The translations under genes and the position numbers were made by a program. From UBA1664 sp964531715 (GTDB taxonomy: Bacteria; Pseudomonadota; Alphaproteobacteria; Micavibrionales; UBA1664), in assembly GCA_964531715.1 (NCBI GenBank), contig CAZHEE010000003.1, positions 108,075-172,074 of the forward strand: a stretch of 64,000 bases of DNA, given 5' to 3'. Shown piece by piece: positions 35,312-45,095 of the stretch. Within the stretch, counting starts at the first letter, position 1, and every line of letters starts with the position of its first letter. The notes beneath the pieces are model-generated. The model saw only the letters and a program-made list of their open reading frames with translations, did no database searches and was not told the DNA's origin.

Positions 35312-36655
35312 ATGGGGTCTTTTGAGGATACGATTTACGCGCTTGCCACTGCGCCAGGGCAGGCTGGCATTGCGATTGTCCGCGTATCAGGGCAGGATGC
35401 CCTCGCATCGCTTAAAAGTATGAGTAATAAGAATTTTCCCCCACGTGAAGCGGTATTGGCTTCTCTCATTAACCCAAATGATTGCTCACTTATTGACAAG
35501 GCCGTTGTAATTTATTTTCAACCGCCAGCCTCTTATACAGGCGAAGTGGTTGTTGAGTATCATATCCATGGCGGCCGTGCGGTCAAAGACTCGTTATTTG
35601 CTTATTTTGAAACTTGTGAAAATCATCGTTTGGCTGAACCAGGAGAATTTACGCGGCGCGCCTTTGAAAATGGACAAATGGATCTGACGCAAGCCGAAGC
35701 CGTAGCCGATCTCATCCATGCCGAAACGGAATACCAAAAACAAAACGCACTTGAGCAAATGGAAGGAAGTTTGTATCAGCTTTATTCGGGCTGGACAAAA
35801 AAATTATTAAAGGCTCTTGCTTATGCTGAGGCTCAAATAGATTTTAGCGAGGAGGATTTGTCGGAGGATGAAGTCAATCAGGCTATTCACCCTATTTTAA
35901 AACAAATTAAAGATGAAATAGAGGCACATTTAGATGATAACCGCCGTGGCGAGATCATTAGAGACGGTGTTAAAATTGCGATTATCGGTGCGCCAAATGT
36001 TGGTAAATCATCACTTTTAAATGCTATAGCCAAGCGTGATGTTGCTATTACATCCGATATCGCAGGAACAACGCGAGATGTCCTTTCTGTCGATTTAAAT
36101 TTAAATGGATATGCCGTTACCTTATATGATACGGCCGGATTAAGACCTGAACAGCTCAATCAAGATAATCCGAATGATATAGTTGAAGCCGAGGGAATTA
36201 GGCGTGCTTTAGATATCGCCAATAAAGCTGACCTAAAAATATTGGTTTTTGATAAAGATAATTATAAATCGGACAAAAATACTCTGCAACTTAAAGATGA
36301 TAAATCAATTTTAGTAGTTAACAAAAATGATAATTATCAAGAAATTAATAACAATTACCTCTTTATATCAGTCCAAAATAGTTGGAATATTGATAAGTTG
36401 ATAGACATTGTTTCACGTGAAACAATAAACTTGCTCAATAATCATACACATCAACCATCTTTAACGCGCGCCCGCTATCGTGAAGCTCTTGTTAAGGCGC
36501 AAAACGCTATTGAAAAAGCCCTAAACGGATATTCTTCCGATATGAAAGTTGAGGATATTCGCATGGCTGTTCGTTATTTAGGGCAAATTACGGGGCGGAG
36601 TAATGTGGAAGATTTGCTCGATATTATATTTAAAGATTTTTGTATTGGAAAATAA
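35312..36655 (+). CDS. mnmE: tRNA modification GTPase MnmE
   Basis: This 447-residue GTPase works with MnmG to modify the wobble uridine of several tRNAs (5-carboxymethylaminomethyl or related groups). The N-terminal folate-binding domain begins DTIYALATAPGQAGIAIVRVSG. The G domain has GAPNVGKSS, the switch DIAGTTRD, DTAG and a final NKND. The C-terminal CxGK motif (FCIGK) ends the protein. The G domain is somewhat shortened and A+T-rich in its later part (KADLKILVFDKDNYKSDKN). A parS site is embedded at 36409. Confidence 0.96.
   Translation: MGSFEDTIYALATAPGQAGIAIVRVSGQDALASLKSMSNKNFPPREAVLASLINPNDCSLIDKAVVIYFQPPASYTGEVVVEYHIHGGRAVKDSLFAYFETCENHRLAEPGEFTRRAFENGQMDLTQAEAVADLIHAETEYQKQNALEQMEGSLYQLYSGWTKKLLKALAYAEAQIDFSEEDLSEDEVNQAIHPILKQIKDEIEAHLDDNRRGEIIRDGVKIAIIGAPNVGKSSLLNAIAKRDVAITSDIAGTTRDVLSVDLNLNGYAVTLYDTAGLRPEQLNQDNPNDIVEAEGIRRALDIANKADLKILVFDKDNYKSDKNTLQLKDDKSILVVNKNDNYQEINNNYLFISVQNSWNIDKLIDIVSRETINLLNNHTHQPSLTRARYREALVKAQNAIEKALNGYSSDMKVEDIRMAVRYLGQITGRSNVEDLLDIIFKDFCIGK
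36409..36424. promoter_or_regulatory. parS centromere site 2 (inside mnmE)
   Basis: A second exact TGTTTCACGTGAAACA, again read as VSRET within the MnmE frame (DIVSRETINLL). Confidence 0.95.
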
Positions 36656-36693
36656 TACTGGCTTTATTATCGTGTTTTTTGATATAAAACGCC

Positions 36694-38544
36694 ATGCATA
36701 AAGATTTTGATGTTATTGTTATTGGTGGTGGGCATGCGGGGTGTGAAGCCGCTACGGCTGCTGCGCGTATGGGGGCGAACACAGTTCTTGTCACGCATAA
36801 AAAATCGACGATAGGCGTCATGTCTTGTAATCCGGCGATTGGCGGTTTGGGTAAAGGTCATTTGGTTCGGGAAATTGACGCGCTTGATGGTATTATGGGC
36901 GTTATTGCCGACCAGGCAGGCATACAATATCGTGTTCTTAATGCGTCAAAAGGTGCAGCGGTTCAAGGCCTTAGGGCTCAAATTGATCGCAAGCTTTACC
37001 GCGAAGCCATGCAGAAGCTTCTGTTTAATTATCCAAACCTGACAATTATTGAAGGTCAAGCCGAAGACATTATTCTCGACAATAATGATGTCAAAGGGCT
37101 TGTCTTAGAGAATGGTGAAGAAATACAAGCTCGTGCCGTTATTATCACAACGGGTACTTTTTTAAGAGGCATTATACACCGCGGACCAATCCAAATAGAG
37201 GCTGGACGTGTCGGCGAAAAACCTGCAGTTAAGTTAGGTGAAACGCTTGAAAAATTGGGTTTACCCTTAGGTCGATTAAAGACAGGTACCCCTGCGCGTT
37301 TGGATGGTAAAACGATTAATTGGGATATTTTGGAAAAGCAACATGCAGATGCAGTTCCAACACCTTTTTCATTTCTAACAGATAAAATAACGGTACCTCA
37401 AATTCCTTGTCACATTACTTATACAAATAAGAAAACACATCAAATTATTGCGGATAATAAGAATTTATCAGCCGTATACTCAGGGCAAATTGAAGGGTCG
37501 GGGCCGCGTTACTGTCCCTCTATTGAAGATAAAGTAACGCGTTTCGCCGATAAAGACAGGCATCAGATTTTCCTAGAGCCGGAGGGATTGGACGATGACA
37601 CTGTTTATCCGAATGGTATCTCAACATCATTGCCTTCTAATATTCAGGATGCAATGATTAAGTCAATAAAGGGGTTGGAAAACGTTAAAATACTCGAATA
37701 TGGGTATGCAATTGAATATGATTATGTTGACCCGCGATGCTTGAAAAACACACTTGAAACCAAGGCTGTGAGCGGACTTTATTTGGCGGGTCAGATTAAT
37801 GGCACAACTGGTTATGAGGAAGCGGCGGCTCAAGGTTTAATGGCCGGATTTAATGCCGCACAACATGGGAAGCAAGTTTTTACTTTAGATCGCGCGGATG
37901 CTTATATCGGTGTTTTAATAGACGACCTCATTACGCAAGGGGCACCAGAGCCATATCGCATGTTTACATCGCGCGCGGAATATCGCCTGCTTTTGCGTTC
38001 CGATAACGCGGATCAACGTTTAACGCCTAAGGCCATAGAGTGGGGATGTGCAGGTCAGGACAGGCAGAAAGCTTGGGTAGAAAAACAGAAAAAATTAAAG
38101 CAAGCAGATACAATTATAAAGACAATATTTGCAACGCCTAACGAACTGGAAAAGCATGATATTCATGTCAACAAAGATGGGAAACGACGAGGGCTACATG
38201 ATATTTTATCATATCCGAATGTGTCGTGGGATAAGCTCTGTGAGATATGGCCTGAATTAAAATCGATTGAAAATTCTATAGCGGAACAAATACAAATTAA
38301 CGCAACTTATTCAGGCTATATTGAGCGGCAGAAAGCGGATATAGAGGCTTATCGAAAAGATGAGAAACTCATGCTTCCTGAAACAATAAATTATTCTGAA
38401 ATAGGTGCATTATCCTCTGAAGTTTGTCAAAAACTTACTTTTACAAAGCCAACAACTTTGGGTGCAGCCGCGAGAATTCCGGGTGTAACGCCTGCCGCCG
38501 TGATTGCGTTAATGCGCCATGTGAAAAAACATCATGCAGCCTGA
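36694..38544 (+). CDS. mnmG: tRNA uridine modification enzyme MnmG (GidA)
   Basis: This 616-residue FAD protein is the partner of MnmE. It starts with the dinucleotide-binding VIGGGHAGCEAATAAARMG, followed by SCNPAIGGLGKGHL with its catalytic Cys, and GPRYCPSIEDK. The C-terminal helical domain ends near RIPGVTPAAVIALMRHVKK. Length is standard. It begins 38 bases after mnmE without a strong ribosome binding site and overlaps rsmG by 11 bases. Confidence 0.97.
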   Translation: MHKDFDVIVIGGGHAGCEAATAAARMGANTVLVTHKKSTIGVMSCNPAIGGLGKGHLVREIDALDGIMGVIADQAGIQYRVLNASKGAAVQGLRAQIDRKLYREAMQKLLFNYPNLTIIEGQAEDIILDNNDVKGLVLENGEEIQARAVIITTGTFLRGIIHRGPIQIEAGRVGEKPAVKLGETLEKLGLPLGRLKTGTPARLDGKTINWDILEKQHADAVPTPFSFLTDKITVPQIPCHITYTNKKTHQIIADNKNLSAVYSGQIEGSGPRYCPSIEDKVTRFADKDRHQIFLEPEGLDDDTVYPNGISTSLPSNIQDAMIKSIKGLENVKILEYGYAIEYDYVDPRCLKNTLETKAVSGLYLAGQINGTTGYEEAAAQGLMAGFNAAQHGKQVFTLDRADAYIGVLIDDLITQGAPEPYRMFTSRAEYRLLLRSDNADQRLTPKAIEWGCAGQDRQKAWVEKQKKLKQADTIIKTIFATPNELEKHDIHVNKDGKRRGLHDILSYPNVSWDKLCEIWPELKSIENSIAEQIQINATYSGYIERQKADIEAYRKDEKLMLPETINYSEIGALSSEVCQKLTFTKPTTLGAAARIPGVTPAAVIALMRHVKKHHAA

Positions 38545-39121
38545 TAAAAATTTGCAAGTTTATTATGATTTGCTGTTTAAATGGCAGAAAACCATTAATC
38601 TTGTTAGCCCATCAACATTAAATAATGTTTGGCAACGTCATTTTGAAGATAGCTTACAAATTATAAAATATCTTCCTGCTAATACAAACAAAGTTAGTGA
38701 TTTAGGCTCGGGTGCGGGCTTTCCGGGGTTAGTTATAGCCATGCAGCGGGCTGATATTCAAATGACACTTATTGAATCAGATTCAAGAAAATGCGCCTTT
38801 CTTAAGACTGTTTCACGTGAAACAATCTTGCCAAACATTGAAATCATTAATGATCGTATAGAAAGTGTTATTGATGATTTAACGCCTGATATAGTTACAA
38901 GTCGCGCTCTGGCTTCTTTAAAACAATTAATTTCCCTTACTCATATGCAATGGCGAAATAATAAAAATTTTAAACTTTTACTTCTCAAGGGCGCGGATTA
39001 TCAAAAGGAAATTGATGAAGCACTTAAAAAATATCATTTTGATTATGAGGTTCATGCGAGTCAAACAAGTACACATTCCGCTATTTTATCTGTGTATAAC
39101 ATGTCCCAAAGACAGCTTTAA
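38534..39121 (+). CDS. rsmG: 16S rRNA methyltransferase RsmG (GidB)
   Basis: This 195-residue SAM-dependent enzyme methylates N7 of G527 in 16S rRNA; loss gives low-level streptomycin resistance in other bacteria. The SAM loop is SDLGSGAGFPGL, and TLIESDSRKCAFLK follows. The ATG overlaps the mnmG end. The third parS site lies in it. Standard length and position before parA. Confidence 0.95.
   Translation: MQPDKNLQVYYDLLFKWQKTINLVSPSTLNNVWQRHFEDSLQIIKYLPANTNKVSDLGSGAGFPGLVIAMQRADIQMTLIESDSRKCAFLKTVSRETILPNIEIINDRIESVIDDLTPDIVTSRALASLKQLISLTHMQWRNNKNFKLLLLKGADYQKEIDEALKKYHFDYEVHASQTSTHSAILSVYNMSQRQL
38809..38824. promoter_or_regulatory. parS centromere site 3 (inside rsmG)
   Basis: A third exact TGTTTCACGTGAAACA, read as VSRET in RsmG (KTVSRETILPN). 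It is 355 bases before parA. Confidence 0.95.
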
Positions 39122-39177
39122 AATAGCAACTACGATCAAAATTAACTACTATCCTTATTACTAACAAGGATATTTTC

Positions 39178-39981
39178 ATGTCAAAAAACCCTCGTATTTT
39201 AGCCATTGCCAATCAAAAAGGCGGCGTCGGCAAAACAACAACTTCAATTAATCTCGCAACGGCTTTGGCGGCGATTGGGAAACAAGTTTTATTGATAGAT
39301 ATGGATGCACAAGGGAATGCTTCAACAGGTTTGGGCATAACGGCCGCAAAGCGTGATAATAACTCTTATGATTTATTGTTTCAGGATAAAACATTAGACG
39401 CTTGTATCCAAAAAACGCGTGTTCCGCATCTTTCAATCGTGCCATCCTCTATGAACTTGTCAGGGGCGGAGCTTGAATTGGTTTCCATGGAAAACCGAGA
39501 ATTTCTTCTTAAGGTCGCACTTAAAAATGCAGGGCAACAATTTGATTACATTATAATTGATTGCCCGCCTGCGTTAAATTTGACAACACTTAATATTTTT
39601 GTCGCCGCCCATGCGATTATTGTGCCGTTGCAATGTGAGTTTTATGCCCTGGAAGGCCTTGCGCATTTAACAAAAACGATTGAACGTATTCGTAAGGCCT
39701 TTAATCCAAATCTGATCCTTCATGGTGTTGTCCTGACCATGTACGATACGCGCAACCGTTTATCAGCAATGGTTGCAGAGGATGTGCGGAGCTACTTCAA
39801 GCAGGATGTTTACGAAACGGTCATTCCACGTAATGTACGTGTATCCGAGGCACCTTCATACGGGTTGCCGGCGATAATTTATGATATGCGTTGTTCCGGG
39901 TCTCAGGCTTACATTAAGCTTGCGAAAGAGGTGATTAAACGTGAGAAATCATTGCTATCCCAAGAAAAGATTGCCGCTTAA
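39178..39981 (+). CDS. parA: Chromosome partitioning ATPase ParA
   Basis: This 267-residue ATPase moves ParB-bound origins along the nucleoid. It has the deviant Walker A KGGVGKTT at 15-22, LLIDMDAQGNAST, and the A' and B motifs (IIIDCPPALN). The sequence ANQKGGVGKTTT is typical of chromosomal Soj/ParA. A ribosome binding site AAGGA precedes the ATG. It is followed directly by parB, with no gap between stop and start. Confidence 0.97.
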   Translation: MSKNPRILAIANQKGGVGKTTTSINLATALAAIGKQVLLIDMDAQGNASTGLGITAAKRDNNSYDLLFQDKTLDACIQKTRVPHLSIVPSSMNLSGAELELVSMENREFLLKVALKNAGQQFDYIIIDCPPALNLTTLNIFVAAHAIIVPLQCEFYALEGLAHLTKTIERIRKAFNPNLILHGVVLTMYDTRNRLSAMVAEDVRSYFKQDVYETVIPRNVRVSEAPSYGLPAIIYDMRCSGSQAYIKLAKEVIKREKSLLSQEKIAA

Positions 39982-40893
39982 ATGAGTGAGAGTGATATGC
40001 CGGACAATATAAAAAAGCGCGGACTTGGTCGGGGTCTGGATGCAATTTTTGGTGATGATAGACAAGATAATAGTGCAGCAGATATAAGCCCAAATGAGGC
40101 GATATCGGATGATTTAAAGCGGCGGACAATGCCGATAGAATGGTTGAGGCCGTGCGCTTTTCAACCGCGCCGTCATTTTGAGCAAGATGCACTTGAAGAT
40201 CTTGCAAAATCAATCGTCATGCATGGTATTTTACAGCCGATTGTTGTGCGCCCAATTGCAGATGAGAAAAATTCTTATGAGATTATAGCAGGGGAGCGGC
40301 GTTGGCGAGCCGCGCAGCTCGTACAGATGCATACAGTACCGGTTATCCTGCAATATCTTGATGATGAAGCGGTTATGGAAGTGGCCTTGATTGAGAATTT
40401 ACAACGGGAGGATTTAACCCCGATTGAAGAAGCGCGTGCATTTAAAAAACTGATGGACATACATGGGCATACACAAGAGAAATTATCGGTCGCCGTCGGG
40501 AAGAGCCGATCATACATCGCAAATACACTTCGTTTGTTGAACCTTCCGGAAAATGTGCAGTCTTATGTTGCCGATGGACGCTTAAGTGCAGGACATGCGC
40601 GGAGTTTGATAGGTCGTGATAATGCGGAAGAGTTGGCCGAGCGCATTATCAATGAGGATTTATCCGTTCGGGCTATCGAAGATTTAACAAAAGATAAAGT
40701 TAAGCCAAGCAAGACACAAAATTCCAATGTCGATAAAGATATTAATACATCTGCATTAGAAGAAGAAATGAGCCGTATTCTAGGCATGCAGGTCAGCATA
40801 CAGTCTGGTAAAAAAGGCAATGGCAGTTTGAAGATAAAATATTCAAATTTTGATCAGCTCGACCATCTTGTTCATAAATTGACAAAGATTTAA
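39982..40893 (+). CDS. parB: Chromosome partitioning protein ParB
   Basis: This 303-residue CTPase binds parS and spreads along DNA. It starts with KKRGLGRGLDAIFGD, which stimulates ParA. Then come the RRHFEQDALEDLAKSI and GERRWRAAQL (CTP-binding GERRxRA) motifs, ENLQREDLTPIEEA, and a helix-turn-helix near TQEKLSVAVGKSRSYIANTLRLL. A C-terminal dimer domain closes it. ATG 39982 follows the parA stop directly; ATG 39997 is an alternative. Three parS sites lie within 7 kb upstream. Confidence 0.97.
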   Translation: MSESDMPDNIKKRGLGRGLDAIFGDDRQDNSAADISPNEAISDDLKRRTMPIEWLRPCAFQPRRHFEQDALEDLAKSIVMHGILQPIVVRPIADEKNSYEIIAGERRWRAAQLVQMHTVPVILQYLDDEAVMEVALIENLQREDLTPIEEARAFKKLMDIHGHTQEKLSVAVGKSRSYIANTLRLLNLPENVQSYVADGRLSAGHARSLIGRDNAEELAERIINEDLSVRAIEDLTKDKVKPSKTQNSNVDKDINTSALEEEMSRILGMQVSIQSGKKGNGSLKIKYSNFDQLDHLVHKLTKI

Positions 40894-40896
40894 AGG

Positions 40897-41946
40897 CTAT
40901 CGTGCTAGGTTCAGAACCATATTATTGAGCAAAGCCTTATCATCATAACCAGTTTGTTTTAATTTCACTTCTGTCTCACAAATATAATTAAGCGAACGTT
41001 CAATTAAAGGTTTTGGCCAGTGATCCAGTTGAGCAATAAAATCATTTTTAACTTTCCAAAAAAGCGGCGGATAAAGGCTTTTTAAAGCAATATCACGATT
41101 TTCTCCTGATGATAATTTAGATTGAACGGAATGCAACCGCCAGAAATGCGCTTGCAAGCCTCTTAATATAACAATAGGCCCGATTTGATCTTTTAACATG
41201 GCATTGAGTATTTTTGACACGGTCTGGATCTCTTTATTTGCAACGGCATAGATTAATCTGTCCATTGACCAATCACGAACATCACCAAAGCAAGCAGTAA
41301 TATCATCTATGCTTATTTGCCCCTGCGGTTGAGATTGCTCTCCATCAATCCCATTATAATTTTCAGGCCAGCCTTTATAAAGAATAAGCTTGTTTATTTC
41401 ATTGACCGTTATTGCCCTGTCACCAACGAGGGCAGATGAAAAAGTCGTTAAAGCATTCTGTTCAATGCAGTAGCCGGCATGGCTCAGCCGCGAACGGATA
41501 AGCGCGATCACATCTTTCTCATCATCGACATAACAAGGCAGCGCGACCGCGTTTTTTGCCGCCTCACATAATTTACGAAGTGATGAGCGCGGTCCTAATT
41601 CCCCTGCCTCAATTATGGTCAGGGTATCTTGCGAAGGATCAGTCAAATAGTCTTTAAGCAGAAGTGTTAGAGTATCTGTTGCTTGCCTTATGATAATCAA
41701 TCGCTCGCCGCCCATAAGGGATTGCGCCTGTCCCTCATCAAAGAATGCGGCAGGGTCATCTTTAAGCGTATCGCCTTGTAAAGTGACAGCGTTAAACGGG
41801 TCATTCAGGTCGGCAACAACACTTTTACCAATAACTTTTAAGCGCTCCTGCACCAGCCCTTGATCAGGACCGTAAATTAAAATAACGCGCGCAGCTTTAT
41901 TGGGATTTTTGACAAATGATTCGATTTCTTTAAAGGATAATTTCAT
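40897..41946 (-). CDS. holA: DNA polymerase III delta subunit
   Basis: This 349-residue clamp-loader subunit opens the beta sliding clamp. It starts MKLSFKEIESFVKNPNKAARVILIYGPDQGLVQERLK, the DNA_pol3_delta opening; the P-loop Lys is absent, as is normal for delta. DDITACFGDVRDWSMDRLI is a further conserved block. It overlaps lptE by 4 bases and is the last gene of leuS-lptE-holA. It converges with parB with 3 bases between. Confidence 0.92.
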   Translation of the reverse strand: MKLSFKEIESFVKNPNKAARVILIYGPDQGLVQERLKVIGKSVVADLNDPFNAVTLQGDTLKDDPAAFFDEGQAQSLMGGERLIIIRQATDTLTLLLKDYLTDPSQDTLTIIEAGELGPRSSLRKLCEAAKNAVALPCYVDDEKDVIALIRSRLSHAGYCIEQNALTTFSSALVGDRAITVNEINKLILYKGWPENYNGIDGEQSQPQGQISIDDITACFGDVRDWSMDRLIYAVANKEIQTVSKILNAMLKDQIGPIVILRGLQAHFWRLHSVQSKLSSGENRDIALKSLYPPLFWKVKNDFIAQLDHWPKPLIERSLNYICETEVKLKQTGYDDKALLNNMVLNLAR

Positions 41947-42428
41947 GAGGCCAGTTTAAGCTGTAACTGTGTGACAATATCATCAGAAAGCGCGCGTAAG
42001 GCTTGCCGCCTTGCATCCTCGCGGGTGACGAAGGTTGTGAATTGACCGCTTAAAATATTGTAACTGCTGACCGCGCTGACACTTCTTGTAAGGATCACTT
42101 TATTGATTTCAGTGTCATAAAGGCTCATGCGCGTTGTAACACGATATTGCGCGCGCGATGCATCATCATCCTTATCAATCCCAACATTAACCGTTCGCTC
42201 CTGAATAGGTGCGACACGAAGTTGATAGCGATAGCTGTCTTGTATACCGTTGAGATAAAGCCTGTCCATTAAGTGATTATGCACAATTTGTCCCGAACGG
42301 TCGGGGATATTTAATATTTCTACAGCGTTTAATTGCTGCGCCAGATTATTTTGGCTCTGTGGTGCATAAACAGGTGTAAATCCGCAGGCAGACAGGATAA
42401 GAAAACAGAATAAAAGAATTATTTTCAT
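41943..42428 (-). CDS. lptE: LPS assembly lipoprotein LptE
   Basis: This 161-residue outer-membrane lipoprotein has the lipobox LSACG with Cys15. The body contains GFTPVYAPQSQNNLAQ and NHLMDRLYLNG typical of the LptE (RlpB) family, which plugs the LptD barrel. The leuS-lptE-holA order is common. It overlaps holA by 4 bases and lies 6 bases after leuS. Sequence identity in this family is low, so the order adds weight to the call. Confidence 0.85.
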   Translation of the reverse strand: MKIILLFCFLILSACGFTPVYAPQSQNNLAQQLNAVEILNIPDRSGQIVHNHLMDRLYLNGIQDSYRYQLRVAPIQERTVNVGIDKDDDASRAQYRVTTRMSLYDTEINKVILTRSVSAVSSYNILSGQFTTFVTREDARRQALRALSDDIVTQLQLKLAS

Positions 42429-42434
42429 TTCACA

Positions 42435-45095
42435 TCATGCACTTGCAACAATATTAACGATACGGTCAGGAACTGCAATAATTTTACGTACGGTCATACC
42501 CTCGATCGAGCGTTTGACATCATCATTGGCAAGGGCGGTTTCCTCCATCCTATCTTTCGGTGAACCTTTGGGGAGTGTTATACTGGCGCGGACTTTACCG
42601 TTAACCTGAACCCCGATTGTAATCTCCTCGGCGGCGAGAAGTGACGGGTCAAAATCAGGCCATTGTGATTCGGCAACCAAACCTTGCATTCCCAAAAGCG
42701 ACCATAATTCTTCCGCCAAATGCGGTGTGATGGGGGAGAGCATTTGCGCCAATGTTGTCATGGCCTCACGGGCAATATAAGCCTCGTCATGCTTATCCAT
42801 ATCAAGCGATGACAGCATATTGGACAGCTCCCGAATGCGTGCCACGGCCTTGTTCATATGAAATGCGTCAATATCTTTTGCCACCAGTTTCCGCGTTTCA
42901 TGAATTTTAATTTCTGCCTTTTTTGCTACATCATTGAAGGGCGGTTTTTGACTTTCGGAAGGTGGTAATGCTGCAGCATTATCTGCAACAAAACGATAGA
43001 GTTTATTGATATATTTCCAGGCGCCTTCAATACCGCTTTCCGTCCATTCAAGGTCACGTTCAGGCGGGGAGTCGGATAGCACAAACAGGCGTGCTGCATC
43101 CGCGCCGTAGCTATCCAAAATTTCCTCCGGATCAATTGTGTTGCGTTTGGATTTGGACATCTTCTCATTACGCTGTGCCGTGACCTTTTGACCGGAATTG
43201 CTGCAGGTCATTGTGCCGTTTTCATGGCGAATAATATCGGCGGGATACACCCATTTGCCATCCTCATCTTTATAGGATGTGTGCGTCACCATGCCTTGTG
43301 TGAATAGGCCGGCAAACGGCTCGCTTACATCCGTATAACCACATTGTTTAAGGGCGCGTTGGAAAAAACGGGAGTAAAGAAGATGGAGAACGGCATGCTC
43401 AACGCCACCGATATACTGGTCAACCGGCATCCAGTAATCGGCGCGGTCTTTGGCAAATCCTATCTCATTATTTTGAGGGTCTGTGTAACGCAAGAAATAC
43501 CAACTGCTTTCAAAAAACGTATCGAATGTGTCTGTCTCGCGAATGGCGGGCTCCCCCGTTTCAGGGCATGTTGTGTATTTCCATGTCGGATGATGGTCAA
43601 GCGGATTACCCGGCTTGTCAAAGCTCACATCCTTTGGCAATTCTACGGGAAGCTGATCATCAGGGACAGGGATGCAGGCGCCGTCCGATTCGCGATAAAC
43701 AACAGGGACCGGGCAGCCCCAATAACGTTGGCGTGATACCCCCCAATCGCGCAGGCGGAAATTGATTTTTCGTGTGCCGATAGCCATTTCTTCCATACGG
43801 TCAATAATTTTCGTGATGGCTTCATCAGAAGTGAGGCCGTCAATGGAAGGGTCTGAATTATAAACATAGCCTTTTTGGGCATAAGCTTCCTCTGTCCCCT
43901 CACCCTGCTCACCCCCGCTCGGGGCGGGGGCTTGCTTTCCCTCTCCCCGGGGAGAGGGTGATGACGTGCCAGCGGCATCGGGTGAGGGGCTAATTACTGG
44001 GCGTATTGGCAAACCATATTTTACGGCAAAGTCAAAATCGCGCTGGTCATGCGCAGGGGCAGATTTAATCGCGCCTGTTCCGTAAGAATAGATGACAAAA
44101 TTACCGATATAAACGGGTAATTCTTCTTCTGTAAAAGGATGCGTCACTGTGAAAGGTGTTTTATAGCCTTTTTTTTCAGCGGCTTCGATGGCTTCCTCAC
44201 TTGTGCCAAGGCTCATGCATTCATCAATAAACTCTTTGGCTTTTTCATCATGCTGCGCTAATAGAAGAGAATAGGGGTGTTCAGGTGAAAGTACGGCGAA
44301 AGTCGTCCCGTAAAATGTATCTATCCGTGTTGTATATACACGGAGTTTCGAGCCTTCATCAAGATGTGGACCGTTTATATTAAAATCAAATTCAACACCC
44401 TCAGATTTCCCGATCCAATTATGCTGCATTGTTTTGACTTTATCTGGCCAGCGGTCAAGCGTTTGAATGCCTTCCAGTAATTCATCGGCATAATCGGTGA
44501 TTTTTAAAAACCATTGGTGCAGTTTTTTGCGCTCAACAGGTGCGCCTGACCGCCATCCCTTGCCGTCCACGACCTGTTCATTGGCAAGGACAGTGTTCTC
44601 AACAGGGTCCCAATTCACGGTCGACTCTTTCCGATAGGCGAGGCCTTGCTTCATGAAATCAAGGAACATTTTTTGCTCATGTTGATAATAGGACGGGTCA
44701 CATGTCGCGATTTCGCGGCTCCAATCAATGGCAAGCCCCATTGAGAGAAGCTGGGTCTTCATTTCCTCAATATTCGCATATGTCCATGTTGCAGGGTGAA
44801 TGTTGCGTTCAAGTGCAGCATTTTCGGCAGGCAAACCCAGCGCATCCCACCCCATCGGGTTCAGGACATTAAAGCCCTTCATCTTTTTATACCGTGCAAC
44901 AACATCGGAAAGTGAGTAATTACGCACGTGCCCCATATGAATGCGACCTGATGGGTAGGGCAACATGGCAAGGACATAGCATTTTTCACGGTTCGGGTCT
45001 TCGGTGACTTCAAATGTGCCTTGGTCTGCCCAGGCCTTTTGCCACTTGGCCTCGGTTTCCTTAATATTGTAACGGGTGGTTGATTGCGCGGTCAT
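42435..45095 (-). CDS. leuS: Leucyl-tRNA synthetase
   Basis: This 886-residue class I synthetase charges tRNA-Leu. HIGH appears as HMGH in PYPSGRIHMGHVRNYS, KMSKS as KMSKSKRN, and the CP1 editing domain has the ESFDTFFESSWY-type surroundings (DTFDTFFESSWY). Residues about 370-400 (SPSPDAAGTSS and onward) are encoded by a 94-bp family A palindrome inserted in frame, in a loop of the editing domain between KYGLPIRPVI and EEAYAQKG. The start at 45095 (MTAQSTTRYNIKETEAKWQ) is normal. It heads leuS-lptE-holA. Confidence 0.97.
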   Translation of the reverse strand: MTAQSTTRYNIKETEAKWQKAWADQGTFEVTEDPNREKCYVLAMLPYPSGRIHMGHVRNYSLSDVVARYKKMKGFNVLNPMGWDALGLPAENAALERNIHPATWTYANIEEMKTQLLSMGLAIDWSREIATCDPSYYQHEQKMFLDFMKQGLAYRKESTVNWDPVENTVLANEQVVDGKGWRSGAPVERKKLHQWFLKITDYADELLEGIQTLDRWPDKVKTMQHNWIGKSEGVEFDFNINGPHLDEGSKLRVYTTRIDTFYGTTFAVLSPEHPYSLLLAQHDEKAKEFIDECMSLGTSEEAIEAAEKKGYKTPFTVTHPFTEEELPVYIGNFVIYSYGTGAIKSAPAHDQRDFDFAVKYGLPIRPVISPSPDAAGTSSPSPRGEGKQAPAPSGGEQGEGTEEAYAQKGYVYNSDPSIDGLTSDEAITKIIDRMEEMAIGTRKINFRLRDWGVSRQRYWGCPVPVVYRESDGACIPVPDDQLPVELPKDVSFDKPGNPLDHHPTWKYTTCPETGEPAIRETDTFDTFFESSWYFLRYTDPQNNEIGFAKDRADYWMPVDQYIGGVEHAVLHLLYSRFFQRALKQCGYTDVSEPFAGLFTQGMVTHTSYKDEDGKWVYPADIIRHENGTMTCSNSGQKVTAQRNEKMSKSKRNTIDPEEILDSYGADAARLFVLSDSPPERDLEWTESGIEGAWKYINKLYRFVADNAAALPPSESQKPPFNDVAKKAEIKIHETRKLVAKDIDAFHMNKAVARIRELSNMLSSLDMDKHDEAYIAREAMTTLAQMLSPITPHLAEELWSLLGMQGLVAESQWPDFDPSLLAAEEITIGVQVNGKVRASITLPKGSPKDRMEETALANDDVKRSIEGMTVRKIIAVPDRIVNIVASA
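43896..43989. repeat. Palindromic repeat family A, copy 2 (inside leuS)
   Basis: The element runs from CCCCTCACCC to GGGTGAGGGG with a perfect 20-bp centre CCCTCTCCCCGGGGAGAGGG (43939-43958). It matches the ileS copy in its outer ends and centre. It adds about 31 residues to LeuRS without a frameshift. Confidence 0.9.
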
